NCBI GenBank assembly: GCA_016714985.1
Contig: JADKBS010000008.1
Location: 62,001-126,000, forward strand
DNA: 64,000 nt
Origin: Saprospiraceae bacterium
GTDB taxonomy: Bacteria > Bacteroidota > Bacteroidia > Chitinophagales > Saprospiraceae
Direction: 5' to 3'
Part shown: one piece after another, positions 38,401 through 49,517 of the stretch
Position numbering within the stretch: position 1 is the first letter of the stretch
Layout of the letters: the number at the start of each line of letters is the position of its first letter
The notes under the pieces: model-generated
What the model was told of the DNA's origin: nothing
What the model saw: the letters and a program-made list of their open reading frames with translations, nothing else
Database searches by the model: none
Made by a program: the position numbers and the translations under genes

Positions 38401-40398
38401 TCACCACTTCACGAACTTCTGTTGCAACGGCAACCCCGTCCCGTTTTCGGCCATGATTTTTACGAAATAAATACCAGGCGGAAGGGCAGAAACGTCCAAA
38501 CTCATGGCTCCAAATGGCGTTCACTTGCTTTGTTTTGCTGCTGCAACAATTGGCCTTTTGCATCGAAAATGGCGACGGCAATGGTCTCCGGCTGCCAGTT
38601 GGCGACCAACGACAATTCATCCGTGGCAGGGTTTGGCGTAAGTCGCAGCACTTCCAGGCCCGTCCCAACGGATGGTCACTAGTTCCGAATATTGGATGCT
38701 ACCATCAAGGTCCACCATTTTCAGGCGGTAATAATTGTTGCCAGATGCGGGGCTTGGGTCGAGAAACTGGTAATAGCCCCGTTTCGGGTCAAAGACTTGT
38801 CGGTTGATGGCCGTCCAATCGAGGCTGCTGCCTGACCGCTCCAACTCGAAATGGTTCAACGAGCCATCGGGTGCCACCTCCCAATGCAGCTGTACAGCCT
38901 TGCCCTGCAAATGCCCTTTGAAATCCATGAGTTCCACGGGAAGCAAGACCAGGGCGGCATTCACGGCGGCCAGGGCATCGGCACGGCCGTGGCCGTAGGT
39001 GTTGTTCGGCACATTGGAGCCAGGGATGCTGTTGCAGGTTTGGGTCGTCGTCCTTGGCACGGCACTGTCCTCGATTTTTTCCCGCAACAAGGCAATGGAA
39101 AGATTGGGATTTGCATCCAGCATGAGCGCCACCGTGCCGACAATATGCGGCCCGGCCATGCTTGTGCCACTGGAAGCGCCATAGTCACCATTCTTCAAAC
39201 TGGAGCGCACGTTGACACCCGGCGCACTGATTTCTGGCTTCAGCAAATTGGAATAACTAGCCTGTCCTCTACTGCTGAATCCGGCGATGTCATCCGTGCT
39301 GTTCGTTGCACCGACCGAAAAACTGTTCGCATAAAAAGCAGGCGGGTCGTTGATGGTGTTGCAATTGGAGCCGCTGTTACCTGCTGAGGCCACCACCATC
39401 ACACCTCCCATTACGAGGTTGTTTACAGCGGTTTCCATCGTTGCGAAATTCCCAGAGTTGCAACCCTCAGAGGTTGGGCAGCCCCAGGAGTTGTTGATGA
39501 CATCGGGAGCAAGGGCTGGGTTTGCGGTGGCAATATTTCCCGTGGAGTCGGTAGGGGCGAGGAACCACTCGAAACACTCGATATAGGTGGCGGGGGTGCC
39601 GTTGCCAACGTCCATGTTGCGGCAGCCAATCCATTTTGCGCTGGGCGCCACGCCGATTTCATTGCTGCCGCCGTCGTCGCCGACCATCGTGCCCATCGTG
39701 TGCGTACCGTGGTTGTGGTCGTCACAGGGGAAGGGGCTGTTGGAGCCACATGGGTTGCCGCCGGAGGCGGAATGAATGGCATCGTGCCAGTTGTAGCTGT
39801 GGGCGGCGTAGGCGCCGTGCCAGCCCCGGTATTGGTTTTTCAGGGCGGCATGGTCCCATTTGTAGCCCGTATCCTGTCCACCTATCACAATGCCCGTGCC
39901 GTCGTAGCCGAGCGCCCAGACATCGTCGGCGTTGATTTTCAGTACGCCCCACTCCACGGCCTGTCTCCACCCTCATCAAAGTTCGGGGCAGGGCAGGTTG
40001 TTGCTCACCCTTGGGTTGGGGTCAATGCGGCCCACTTCGGGCAGGCGGGCGAGGGTTTCGAGCAGGGCGAGGTCGGCCCGCTCCACCCTGAACATGTTCA
40101 CGATGAAAAACGGGCGGTAGGGACTTCCATGCTTTTGCACGGCTTTCAGCACTTGGCCCTGTGTGCGCTCGGCAGTGGCCGTCAGTTGCTGGAAGACAAA
40201 AGGTGCCTTGTCTTTCCGGCGGGGGATGAAGGCTGCCTCACTGAGGTCGGCTTGTTCGGCCATGACCACGATGCAGTCAACCAATTGCCCGCATGGGCGG
40301 CGGAAAACAGCAGGGTCAAGCTTGGATTCCCAGTTTTGGCCGAAGGCCAGCACAAATAGGAACTGTGCGCAGGCGGTAAGTAGCAGGTGCCTAATCAT
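38401..40398 (-). CDS. Subtilisin-like serine protease with I9-type prodomain and T9SS signal (several frame breaks)
   Basis: About 665 residues after repair. A signal peptide (1-20) is followed by an I9-like prodomain to about 140 (ending SNNLPCPE). An S8 domain then has Asp in GGQDTGYKWDH, His in HNHGTHTMGTMVGDD and Ser in SSGTSMAGPHIVG. A beta domain (ELMDFKGHLQGKAVQLHWE) and a T9SS type A tail (LRLTPNPATDELSL, then LPPGIYFVKIMAENG) finish at 38401. The frame breaks in at least three places: a TGATGA near 39968 between prodomain and protease (frames match on both sides, so probably two compensating indels), one near 38655 and one near 38505. The catalytic triad is intact. It could be a real pseudogene or assembly error; the density of breaks makes this the least certain case. 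Confidence 0.75.
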
Positions 40399-40524
40399 CG
40401 GTGCAGATTTTTTACGTGAAGGATTGCTCGGTGGGGAGATACTACAAAATTAATGCTTGATTGCTTCACAAAAAAGGCAAAACATGATGTTGGTAAACAA
40501 AACAGGGAAATCCCTGCAAGTAAC

Positions 40525-40532
40525 TAATTTTG
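40525..40532 (+). promoter_or_regulatory. Promoter -7 element TAATTTTG
   Basis: Exact TAnnTTTG match 31 bp before the S9 peptidase start. Confidence 0.5.
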
Positions 40533-40562
40533 CAGCCGCATTTTATTAAACATCCCTTTTTC

Positions 40563-42564
40563 ATGAATCATATCCTCATGTCTGGAATTTCCGTATTGGC
40601 CTTGGCAGTGTCATTGCTCTTCAATGCCCCCCTCCAGGCCCAAACGCCCAGCCCCGACAACCTAATGCCCCGTACCCTGCTCTACAAGGAAAAGACACGG
40701 CACAACGTGCGCCTTTCCGCTGATGGCACCACCGTATTTTATCAAAAAAAGGCAGACGGCTCGGACAGTACCCTCTATTACCTTCAGGAAAAAATGCCGC
40801 TGAGCGAGAAAAAACGCCACTTCGAGGGAAGCTCGTCACTACCTGCTCTACGAGGGCATGATGATGGCCGTAGTGCAGCAAGATTCACGCTCTCGCTCTA
40901 CAGCACCTCGCTCACCGCCAATAAAATGCGGAAAGTGAATATTTTCCCCTTCAAAAGCCTGAGCGTACTCCATACCAGTCGCCGCTTTCCGAACAAGATT
41001 GCCGCCAATATCACCGCCACTGACCCCGCCCAAAGCGGAATTTATCAGCTTGACCTGCTCAGCGGGGCCACCAAGCGCCTCGGCCTCATGGAGGACATGT
41101 TGCAGGTTTTTTTCGATGAAAACTTTGGCATGGTGGCCTGCCTTCGCCAAGATTCGCACGAAGTGCGCACCCTCCAGCGCAAGCACGAGGGCCAGTGGAA
41201 GGACGTGTTCCGATACACCCACCTGCCCGATTTCTTCATCGGCGGCTTATGCAAAATCGTGTCGGTGAGCAACGATGGCAAAACCATCTACGCCACCGAC
41301 TACACCAACAAGGACAAGGCAAGCCTCGTGGCCATCAGCACCGAAACCGGCGAGGTGACGGAACTGGCCAGCGACCCTGACGCCGACATCTACCCAGGTG
41401 CCTTCACACTGGACGTGACAGGCAAGCCGACCTCCGTTGTGGCGCTCTATGGCAATACCCGACGCCACTTCATCGGCGATGCCGCCAAAGCGGATTTCGA
41501 GTTTTTGCAAAATGAGCTGGGCAACCTCGGCTTCGTTGGCGCCAGCCAAAGCGACAGCACCTGGCTTGTGCGCAAGATGGACGGCGGGCCGTTCCAATAC
41601 TTCCATTTCAACCGCAAGGAAAAAAGCTGCTCCCCTCTTCAACGACTACGAGCACCTGAAGGGTTATGACATGCCAACCCGCACCAGCCATGTCTGGACC
41701 ACCCGTGACGGACTAAAACTGCCCGTACACGTCTATGTGCCATTTGGAATGAGCTATGAAAATGGGCTGCCCAAGGTCCCGCTGCCGACCATCATTTACA
41801 TACACGGCGGCCCTTGGGTAGGCGTTACGCATTGGAACAGTTGGTTCCACAACCGCAACTTTCAATTCCTGGCCAACCGGGGTTATGTCGTCATCAACAT
41901 GGAGTTCCGTGGTACGACAGGCCTTGGCAAAACACTGATGAATGCCGGCGACAAGCAGTTTGGCGAGGCCATGCACTACGACATCGTGGACGTGGCAGAT
42001 TGGGCCAAAAAGCAGGGCATTGCGCATCCCAAGCGTCTCGGCATCTGGGGCTGGTCGTATGGCGGCTATGCTGCCAACTATGCACTCGGCAAAGCACCCG
42101 ACCTTTTGCCGCTTTGTGTGTCCATGTACGGCCTCGGCGACCTGCTCGGCTTCTGCAAATCCCCGCTGCTCCAAGGCGACAGCCTTTGGATAACCCGGGT
42201 CGGCGACCCGAACACCCCAGAAGGCCTTGCCCTGCTCGAAAAACATTCACCACTCACATACGTAAAGAACATCAAAAGCCCCATGCTGCTCACCACGGGC
42301 AGCAAAGACCAAATCGTTCCACAAGAGCAATCGGACAAGTTCGCCTCCGAGCTGAACGCCGCCAAAAAACAAGTCGTCTATTTCTTCTACCCCGAAGAAG
42401 GCCATGACTACGCCAAGCCGGAATCCTGGGCGTCTTTTTGGGCCATCACCGAGTATTTCCTCCACAAAAACCTCGGAGGCCGCAAGGAGTCCCGCAAAAC
42501 CGACATCGAATCCGGCAATTTCGAGGTGATGTTCGGGAAGGAGTTTATTGAAAGGATAGATTAG
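40563..42564 (+). CDS. S9-family (prolyl oligopeptidase/acylaminoacyl-peptidase) secreted peptidase (three frameshifts)
   Basis: About 666 residues after repair. A signal peptide starts at the ATG at 40563 (MNHILMSGISVLALAV..., ending LQAQ). The N-terminal half is a beta-propeller. The C-terminal alpha/beta-hydrolase has the Ser in GIWGWSYGGYAANYAL, the Asp in TTGSKDQIVP and the His in EEGHDYAKPE. The frame moves near 40824-40834, returns near 40888-40897 (the middle reading RHYLLYEGMMMAVVQQDS is convincing), then moves again at an A6 run near 41621-41627 to the catalytic domain frame. All catalytic residues survive. It cleaves short peptides in the periplasm or outside the cell (family knowledge). 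It is divergent from the subtilisin gene. Confidence 0.85.
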
Positions 42565-42566
42565 AA

Positions 42567-42692
42567 GTGAGAGGGTGAGAGAGGTGAGAGGGGTGAGAGA
42601 GGTGAGAGGGTGAGAGAGGTGAGAGGGTGAGAGAACGCCCGCTCTCTCACCCTCTCACTCTCTCACTCTCTCATTCTCACTCTCTCAATCCT
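42567..42692. repeat. Inverted GTGAGAGGGTGAGAGA word hairpin
   Basis: GTGAGAGG words (42567-42635) face CTCTCACCCTCTCACTC words (42645-42692), a long polypurine/polypyrimidine inverted repeat between the S9 and WG-repeat genes. Confidence 0.8.
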
Positions 42693-42725
42693 TTGTATCT
42701 TGCCCCGCTTTTTACCAGAACCCAC

Positions 42726-43712
42726 ATGACGAATCCGCTTTTTAAAATAAGAGAGAATGGCAAGTACGGCTTTATGAATGCCATTGGAGAAGTGGTCATC
42801 GAGCCACAGTACGTGGAGGCCGAGGACTTTTACAACGGCTTTTCCCGTGTGCGCCTGAACGACCGCATGGTGCCGCTTGACCACCTTGGCCGCTTGTTGC
42901 TCCGCCATGTCTATCACTACGTTGGGCTGTTCGAGGAGAACTTAGCCAAGGTTCAGCTCGTGCATAAATGGGGCTATATGGACGAGCGGGGCCGCCTGAC
43001 CGTCCCCATCCAGTTCGACGAGGCGGGCGACTTTAGCGAAGGGCTGGCAGCCATTTGCATTGACGAGCAATACGGTTATATAGATCCTTCGGGCCAAATC
43101 GCCATCAGGCCACAGTTCGATGCAGCGGGCGAATTTCAGGGCGGGTTGGCCCCCGTCACCGAGGACAATTCGGCAGGTTTTATCAACACGGTTGGCGAGT
43201 TCGTCATTGATCCACTATTTGATGAATGCCAGGCATTCCAAAATGGCGCTGCCGTGGTCGTGCGCCAAGGCCGCTGGGGGCTGGTGGACAAATCAGGCAA
43301 GCTGCTTCTCAAGCCGCAGTTTGACCTGCTCGATGATTACGCCAATGGTGAGTTCTTCGATGGCATGGCCGTGGCCGTGCAGGATGGCAAATATGGTTTT
43401 GTGAACCAATTGGGCGAAGTGGTCGTGCCACCACAATACGATTTCGCTGGCGACTTCGGAGAGGGGCTGGCGCTGGTGGAGACGGCTGGCAAGTTCGGCT
43501 ACGTCAACAAATCGGGCGAGATGGTCATCAAGCCCGGCTTCGCCGATGCGGGCGTGTTCAGCGAGGGCATGGCCCAAGTGAAGGACCACCATGGGCAATG
43601 GGGCTTCATGGACCCCAGCGGACGGGTCGTCATCCAGCCCATGTACGATTCCGTGATGCCGTTCAGGGACGGGCTATCTTGGGTGAGCATTGGTGGAAAT
43701 GGGGTTACGTGA
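42726..43712 (+). CDS. WG-repeat protein (3' end possibly frameshifted)
   Basis: 328 residues from the ATG at 42726; upstream codons are word-repeat DNA. About ten WG-type beta repeats are visible, such as KYGFMNAIGEVVIEPQY, KWGYMDERGRLTVPIQFD, QYGYIDPSGQIAIRPQFD and KYGFVNQLGEVVVPPQYD. There is no signal peptide, so it is probably cytoplasmic. WG repeats are widespread but of unknown function. At the end the frame gives SIGGNGVT and stops, whereas one extra base would give GGKWGYVNGWG, a further repeat. The true C-terminus may therefore lie up to about 30 bp downstream (a DWVWRER stop frame also exists). Confidence 0.85.
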   Translation: MTNPLFKIRENGKYGFMNAIGEVVIEPQYVEAEDFYNGFSRVRLNDRMVPLDHLGRLLLRHVYHYVGLFEENLAKVQLVHKWGYMDERGRLTVPIQFDEAGDFSEGLAAICIDEQYGYIDPSGQIAIRPQFDAAGEFQGGLAPVTEDNSAGFINTVGEFVIDPLFDECQAFQNGAAVVVRQGRWGLVDKSGKLLLKPQFDLLDDYANGEFFDGMAVAVQDGKYGFVNQLGEVVVPPQYDFAGDFGEGLALVETAGKFGYVNKSGEMVIKPGFADAGVFSEGMAQVKDHHGQWGFMDPSGRVVIQPMYDSVMPFRDGLSWVSIGGNGVT

Positions 43713-44043
43713 ATGGATGGGGGATTGGGTTTGGCGGGAGCGGTAGTGCTCATTTACTTTTAGTTTGCTGTGCTTTGTCCACACAAAAACACTTTCTTTT
43801 AGAAATGAGGGAAGCAGTATTTTAAATTTATCCATCAAAAGATGGAGTTGTCCAACAACCCCTTTCGTAGTATAAAATAGCCTTCTCTGGGCAAAAAAGA
43901 CAAGAACCTGACATTCGTAGTAAAACAACATAAAAACTTGCCATTTAAATAAACCTTTTCTCATTGGTACTATTGACTTAGCGTTCGTTTCCATCATGCC
44001 TATTTGGCACTTGGAGCGGCGCTAATCAAAAAAATGTACCATA
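43713..44043. other. Intergenic region before the giant surface-protein gene
   Basis: 331 bp. No gene or clear hairpin. AT-rich blocks occur near 43820-43960; no exact TAnnTTTG is found close to the start at 44044. Confidence 0.4.
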
Positions 44044-47000
44044 ATGAAGACGAAATCCAACTGGCTAGCGTCGGGGCTATCCAAGCTACATTTATTGCCC
44101 ACCAACCCGACCGCATTTTTCCTTACAACAGCCATGGTTTTTGCCAACGCAGCGGCACTCAGCGGCCAATGCAGCGGCCTCTTGGTAGGACCATTCAAAG
44201 GCACCTTCTGCGCTGCCGAGGAAGTTACCCTCATGGTCGAAGTGATCCAAGGGGTGGCACCTTTCCAAGTGAGTTGGTCAACCAACCCCAATGGGGTCAT
44301 CATTTCCACCAACGGCTTGGAGGCTACGGTGCTTGGAAACCAAGGCTCAAGCTATACGGCCACTGTCACCGACGACAATGGCTGCGTATTCACTGCGTTC
44401 TTTAGCACCGCTCCCCAAAACTTCACTCCCTTCATAACGATAACCGATGCCAATTGTCCACCTGAGCCTTCTACACTGACTGCAAATGTGAACGGTGCTG
44501 GCCTTTATGGCCCTTATACCTATAACTGGTCAACAGGCGAAAGCACTCAAAGCATACAGGCATTGCCGCCAGGATCTTATTCCGTTACTGCGACCTCGGC
44601 GCTTGGCTGCACCAAGGTCGCCCAAGCAAGCCCTGCACTTCCATTCTTGATTGAACCCACCATAACTGGTCCGCAAGGGCTTTGCGATGGTATTGCGGGC
44701 ATTCTGACAGTAACTGCCCCTACTCCAAGTGGCATCAACTCTTATACATGGTCAACTGGGCTGGTAACTGATAGCAATCAGCTGCCAATTGTTGGGCCGG
44801 GCATCTATACTGTTACCGTCACCAACTTAGCTACCCCCTGCACAGGTATTGCGTCAATAAATGTACAACAGCTCACTCCGACTGTACCACAACCCATCGT
44901 GGGCGGCGGCGGCATCTGCCCCGGTGAAACGACCACGGTTGGGCTTGTCAATGCGAACAGCTATGCGATAATTGATTGGAGCACCAATGCCACAACACCC
45001 AGTATCACGGTTTCAAGCCCTGGCACCTACTTCGTCACGGTGACGGAGGCCAATGCTTGCACCGCTTTCGCTGGAATCCAAGTGGACGAATTCGTGATTA
45101 CAGACCCCAATATCTTGGGTAAGCCCGATATCTGCGTTGGGCAAGAGACCGTCACCCTGAGCATAACGCCCAGCTTCAGCCAATATGATTGGAGCACGGG
45201 CGAAAACACGCCGACCATCACCATCAACGATGATGGCAGCTATGGCGTCACCGTAACTGATGCAAACGGCTGCGTTACTGAAAATGCAACCCTAATCCCC
45301 CCCGCTTTTATCCCGTCTCCTAATGTCGAGACAGGACCAGTACCTTGCCCTGGTGGCATCGTGACGCTATTGGAAACCACCGGCCCATTTATAAGCTACT
45401 TATGGTCAAACGGAGGAACTTCCTTCTCCAACCCAGTCAGCACTGCCGGCACATATAGCGTGACGGTCACCAATTCGAGCAACTGTACCGGCACAGCTAT
45501 GGCGGAAGTGGTCTATAGCACCAACCCGGCCCCCTCCATCACCGCCACCAGCGGCAACTGTGGCAGCATTACCTTTCTGTCAGCTTCGGCCGGTGAGTTT
45601 TATAGTTGGAGTACAGGTGACAACACGCAGGCCATTACGGTCGCCACCCCGGGCACCTATACCGTAACGGTCACGAACACGGAAGGCTGCATTGGTACGG
45701 CCAGCGCCGTGGTAACCCCCACCAGTGGCAATGCGGCAGTGGCCGCCAGTGGGCCGCCCAGTTTTTGTGCTAGCAGTGCCGCAATACTCACCGCCAGTCA
45801 GGGCTTTACAAGCTACGCCTGGTCGAACGGCACAACGGGCATCTCGACGCAGGTAACGGCTACTGGCACCTACACCGTGACCGCTACCGATGCCACTGGC
45901 TGCACTTCCCAGGCTGCCGTCACCACAACGGCCAGCCCTTTGCCCAGTCCGACCATCAGCGGCCCCAGTGGTATTTGTCCGGGCGGCTCCGCCAGTTTGC
46001 AACTGAACGGCAACTTCACGAGCATTGCTTGGAGCACGGGCGCCAATACCCCTTCCATCACCGTCGGCAACAGCGGCACCTACATCGCCACCGTCACCAA
46101 TGCGGCAGGCTGCACGGCCAGTGCATCGGTTGTTGTTGAAGCCTCGCCGCTGCCAACTGCAAGCATCAGCGGGCCAACCTCCATCTGCCAAGGAAGTAGT
46201 CCCGAACTGGGCGTGTCGGGCAGCTTTGCCAGCATCAACTGGAGCACAAACGCCAATACGCCCAGCATCACCGTCAACACGGCGGGCAATTATTCCGTCA
46301 CCGTCACCAATGCAGCGGGCTGCTCCGCAACGTCGCAACTCGCCCTACAAGTCGGAGGTTCGCTGACCCCGCAAGTGACTGTGAACAACAATGGCTGCAA
46401 TGGTTCGGCCAGTATCAGCGTGAACGGCAACTTTGCCAGTTATGCCTGGTCGAACGGCGCCACGCTGTCCAGCATCGTGGCCAATGCGGAAGGCAACTAC
46501 ACGGTCACCGTCAGCGATGGCAGTAATTGTACGGGCACAGCTTCCGCTTTGGTGGACTTCCCCACCCTGCCCCAAGCCAGCATACTTGGGCCAAACTCGG
46601 CCTGTGAAGGGCAAACAGCCAATTGGAGCGCCACCAACGGCTTTGCCAGTTACACTTGGATTGGCCCATCGGGTGCTGTTGTCGGGAACACCGAAAGCAT
46701 CACCATCGCACAGCCCGGCCCCTATACGCTCACCGTGGCCGACGACAACGGCTGTACAGCCACTACCCAGCAAGTATTTGCATCCCTACCTTCTCCTAGC
46801 GTTGACATCAATGGCCCGAATAGTATTTGCACAGGCAGTTTGGCAGCCTTCGTCGCTAACGGCGACTACGCACAAGCCACTTGGAGCAATGGGTTTGTCG
46901 GCCCCAATATCATTGCCACACTGCCGGGCACCTATTCCGTCACCGTGAGCAACACGAATGGCTGTTCCGCAACGTCAGCGGTAACGCTTTCGGTAGGGGC

Positions 47001-49506
47001 AAGCCTTTTGCCCAGCATAACCTTGGACGCCGTTGGCTGCAACAGCGCCACAATGCTCACTGCGGGCAGTGGCTACGCAAATTATCTATGGTCGAACGGT
47101 GCGATGACCCAAACCACGAGCACCTTTGCACCGGGCAGCTTCACCGTCACCGTGACGGACGCCAGCGGTTGTACGGGAACTGCCAGTGCCTTGGTGAGTC
47201 TTCCTAGCCAGCTGCAAGTGGCTATTGCTGGCCCTGCCGCTGTCTGCGAGGGTGGTACAGTCACCCTTGTTGGAACATCTGGCTTCGCCAACTATGCATG
47301 GGCCACGCCACAGGGCAATCTCGCCACGCCAAGCATTCAAGCCACACAGCCCGGCAATTATACCCTTACTGTCACGGACGACAACGGCTGTACGGCCATT
47401 GCCCAGCAGTCCATAATTTTCCAAGCACCGCCCAGCGTGGGCATCAGCGGACCGAGCAGCATCTGCATTGGCAGCACCACCGAATACGCAGTTGTGGGCA
47501 GTTTTGCGTTGGTACAATGGAACACAGGCGCTTTTGCGACCAGCATTACGGTCGGGCAAAGCGGCACTTATTCCGTGACCGTTGCCGACGGCAATGGCTG
47601 CACGGCCACGGCCTCCCAAGTACTTACGACTGGTAGTTCGCTGGCCATCAGCATCGAACAATCACCCAATTGCACCAACGGAACAAGCATTTTGTCGGCG
47701 GGCACTGGTTACGATAGCTACCTTTGGTCTAACGGCGCCACCACGCCGTCCATCGCTGTCACCGACCAAGTGCTGTACTCGGTCACTGTTTCAGATGCTG
47801 GCAATTGCACGGGCGAGGCGCAGTTGGCGGCAGGGCTTCCCCAATTGCCAACTGTGGCCATTGTGGGCAATACGACGGTGTGCACCGGCGGCACAACGAC
47901 CCTGGGACTGACCAGCAACTTCCCACAGGTCTTGTGGAGCACAGGGGCGACCTCATCTTCGGTTTCGATTTCCACGCCCGGCAACTATGCTGTGACCGTG
48001 ACGGACGCCAATGGCTGTACGGCACTCGCCAATGCGCTGCTCACCCTTGCGCCACCCCTGCCCCTGACCATCGCTTCCAATCTTGCTCCGTGCCAGGTCA
48101 GCGCTACCCTTAGCGCAGGCACAGGCTTTGCCAGTTACTTATGGTCAAATGGCGCCGCCACTCAAAGCATACAGGCCGTGCAGAGCGGCAACTATGCGGT
48201 CACGGTATCCAATGCCGATGGATGCACGGGCCAGGCCAGCTTGGCAGTGAACCTGCCTTCATTGCCGCAGGTATCCATCCAGGGCAATGGCGCTGTCTGT
48301 GAAGGCTATTCCACCAGCTTGAATGCTTCGGCCATTTTCAACAGCTATCTTTGGAGTACTGGCGAAACAAGCCCTGGCATCACTGTTTCCACAGCGGGTA
48401 CCTTCGGCCTGACCGTTACGGATGCGAATGGTTGCACTGCAACGAACAATTGGTTGGTCAGCCTGCTTTCAACGGTCAATACCAATTTGCAGGTGCAGTC
48501 CTGCTCGGCACAAGACACTGGTTCGGTGGTCAGTATTTTCGCTGGTTTGAATGGTTGCGACAGCATAGTGACCATTTCAACAGTATATGTGCCCACCATC
48601 ACTGAAAGCGTGTCACTTGCCGCTTGCGAAGGCAGTTCGGCCAGTTACGGAGGCGTCGCCATTCCGGCAGGGGATACCCAGACCTTCAGCTATGTCTCTT
48701 GGGAGGGTTGCGACTCCTTGGTGGTCGTCAGCGTGGAAGTACTTCCAGTGCCAGCGTTTACCGCCCAAGTAGGAGAATCCTGCTGGAACAAGGGGGATGG
48801 TTCGTTGATGGTTGCTGTACAAACTGGTACCCCTCCCTATTTTTTCGCTTTGGAAGGAGGAGCGTTGCAGTCAAAGCCAATGTTTGAGGGTTTATCCGAC
48901 GGCAGTTATACTGTACTGGTGCAGGATGGCAATGGCTGCGAACTGGAATCACTGGTCGAGGTACCGACGAGGGAGCGGACGCTTGTCTCCGTCAACGACC
49001 AAGTGCTGCGCTGCGCCGACGATAGCCTGACCATCGTGCCAGAAGTGGTTTCTGGGGATGCAGACCGGCTCGAATGGCAGTGGACCGATGGTTCCACAAC
49101 GCCGACCTTGGTTGTGTCGGCCATCGGAAACTACGGGGTGACCGTTTCCGACGGCTGCGAGGAGCAGAACTTCACGGTGAACGTGCGCCCCTCCCTGGAA
49201 GCAACGGAAGACAGTTATTTCTATGTCCCGAACGCCTTTTCGCCGAACGGCGACCAGACCAATGATTTGTTAAAGGCCTTCGTTGGCCAGGGCGTGGAAG
49301 TGCAGTCGTTCGAGTTCCGGGTCTTCGACCGCTGGGGCGAGCAAATGTTCTTTACGGAGGACCCAAGCGATGGTTGGGATGGCTTGTTGCGGGAAGAGCA
49401 CCTAAAGAGCGAGGTCGTGGTCTGGTACCTGAAGGCAACTGTGGCCAATTGTAAGGGGGACGACATGGACTTGTTCAGGAAAGGCGATGTGGTGATTGTG
49501 CGGTAA
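44044..49506 (+). CDS. Giant Ig-like-repeat surface protein with gliding-motility (T9SS type B) C-terminal domain
   Basis: 1820 residues. An N-terminal signal (hydrophobic core about 24-40) is followed by about twenty repeats of about 80 residues. Each has a YxWSTGxxTPSITV strand, a GTYTVTVTDxNGCTxTA strand and a PSISGPSSICxGS linker with one conserved cysteine per strand pair. Repeats run to about residue 1480. A region with GCDSIV and a SprB-repeat-like segment (CWNKGDGSLMVAVQTGTPPYFF) come next, then FYVPNAFSPNGDQTNDLL, FRVFDRWGEQMFF and GWDG, the gliding-motility C-terminal domain. It is exported by the T9SS and probably an adhesin or matrix protein (inference). The gene is intact, notable for its length and repeats. 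Confidence 0.93.
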   Translation: MKTKSNWLASGLSKLHLLPTNPTAFFLTTAMVFANAAALSGQCSGLLVGPFKGTFCAAEEVTLMVEVIQGVAPFQVSWSTNPNGVIISTNGLEATVLGNQGSSYTATVTDDNGCVFTAFFSTAPQNFTPFITITDANCPPEPSTLTANVNGAGLYGPYTYNWSTGESTQSIQALPPGSYSVTATSALGCTKVAQASPALPFLIEPTITGPQGLCDGIAGILTVTAPTPSGINSYTWSTGLVTDSNQLPIVGPGIYTVTVTNLATPCTGIASINVQQLTPTVPQPIVGGGGICPGETTTVGLVNANSYAIIDWSTNATTPSITVSSPGTYFVTVTEANACTAFAGIQVDEFVITDPNILGKPDICVGQETVTLSITPSFSQYDWSTGENTPTITINDDGSYGVTVTDANGCVTENATLIPPAFIPSPNVETGPVPCPGGIVTLLETTGPFISYLWSNGGTSFSNPVSTAGTYSVTVTNSSNCTGTAMAEVVYSTNPAPSITATSGNCGSITFLSASAGEFYSWSTGDNTQAITVATPGTYTVTVTNTEGCIGTASAVVTPTSGNAAVAASGPPSFCASSAAILTASQGFTSYAWSNGTTGISTQVTATGTYTVTATDATGCTSQAAVTTTASPLPSPTISGPSGICPGGSASLQLNGNFTSIAWSTGANTPSITVGNSGTYIATVTNAAGCTASASVVVEASPLPTASISGPTSICQGSSPELGVSGSFASINWSTNANTPSITVNTAGNYSVTVTNAAGCSATSQLALQVGGSLTPQVTVNNNGCNGSASISVNGNFASYAWSNGATLSSIVANAEGNYTVTVSDGSNCTGTASALVDFPTLPQASILGPNSACEGQTANWSATNGFASYTWIGPSGAVVGNTESITIAQPGPYTLTVADDNGCTATTQQVFASLPSPSVDINGPNSICTGSLAAFVANGDYAQATWSNGFVGPNIIATLPGTYSVTVSNTNGCSATSAVTLSVGASLLPSITLDAVGCNSATMLTAGSGYANYLWSNGAMTQTTSTFAPGSFTVTVTDASGCTGTASALVSLPSQLQVAIAGPAAVCEGGTVTLVGTSGFANYAWATPQGNLATPSIQATQPGNYTLTVTDDNGCTAIAQQSIIFQAPPSVGISGPSSICIGSTTEYAVVGSFALVQWNTGAFATSITVGQSGTYSVTVADGNGCTATASQVLTTGSSLAISIEQSPNCTNGTSILSAGTGYDSYLWSNGATTPSIAVTDQVLYSVTVSDAGNCTGEAQLAAGLPQLPTVAIVGNTTVCTGGTTTLGLTSNFPQVLWSTGATSSSVSISTPGNYAVTVTDANGCTALANALLTLAPPLPLTIASNLAPCQVSATLSAGTGFASYLWSNGAATQSIQAVQSGNYAVTVSNADGCTGQASLAVNLPSLPQVSIQGNGAVCEGYSTSLNASAIFNSYLWSTGETSPGITVSTAGTFGLTVTDANGCTATNNWLVSLLSTVNTNLQVQSCSAQDTGSVVSIFAGLNGCDSIVTISTVYVPTITESVSLAACEGSSASYGGVAIPAGDTQTFSYVSWEGCDSLVVVSVEVLPVPAFTAQVGESCWNKGDGSLMVAVQTGTPPYFFALEGGALQSKPMFEGLSDGSYTVLVQDGNGCELESLVEVPTRERTLVSVNDQVLRCADDSLTIVPEVVSGDADRLEWQWTDGSTTPTLVVSAIGNYGVTVSDGCEEQNFTVNVRPSLEATEDSYFYVPNAFSPNGDQTNDLLKAFVGQGVEVQSFEFRVFDRWGEQMFFTEDPSDGWDGLLREEHLKSEVVVWYLKATVANCKGDDMDLFRKGDVVIVR

Positions 49507-49517
49507 TAGGGATATGA

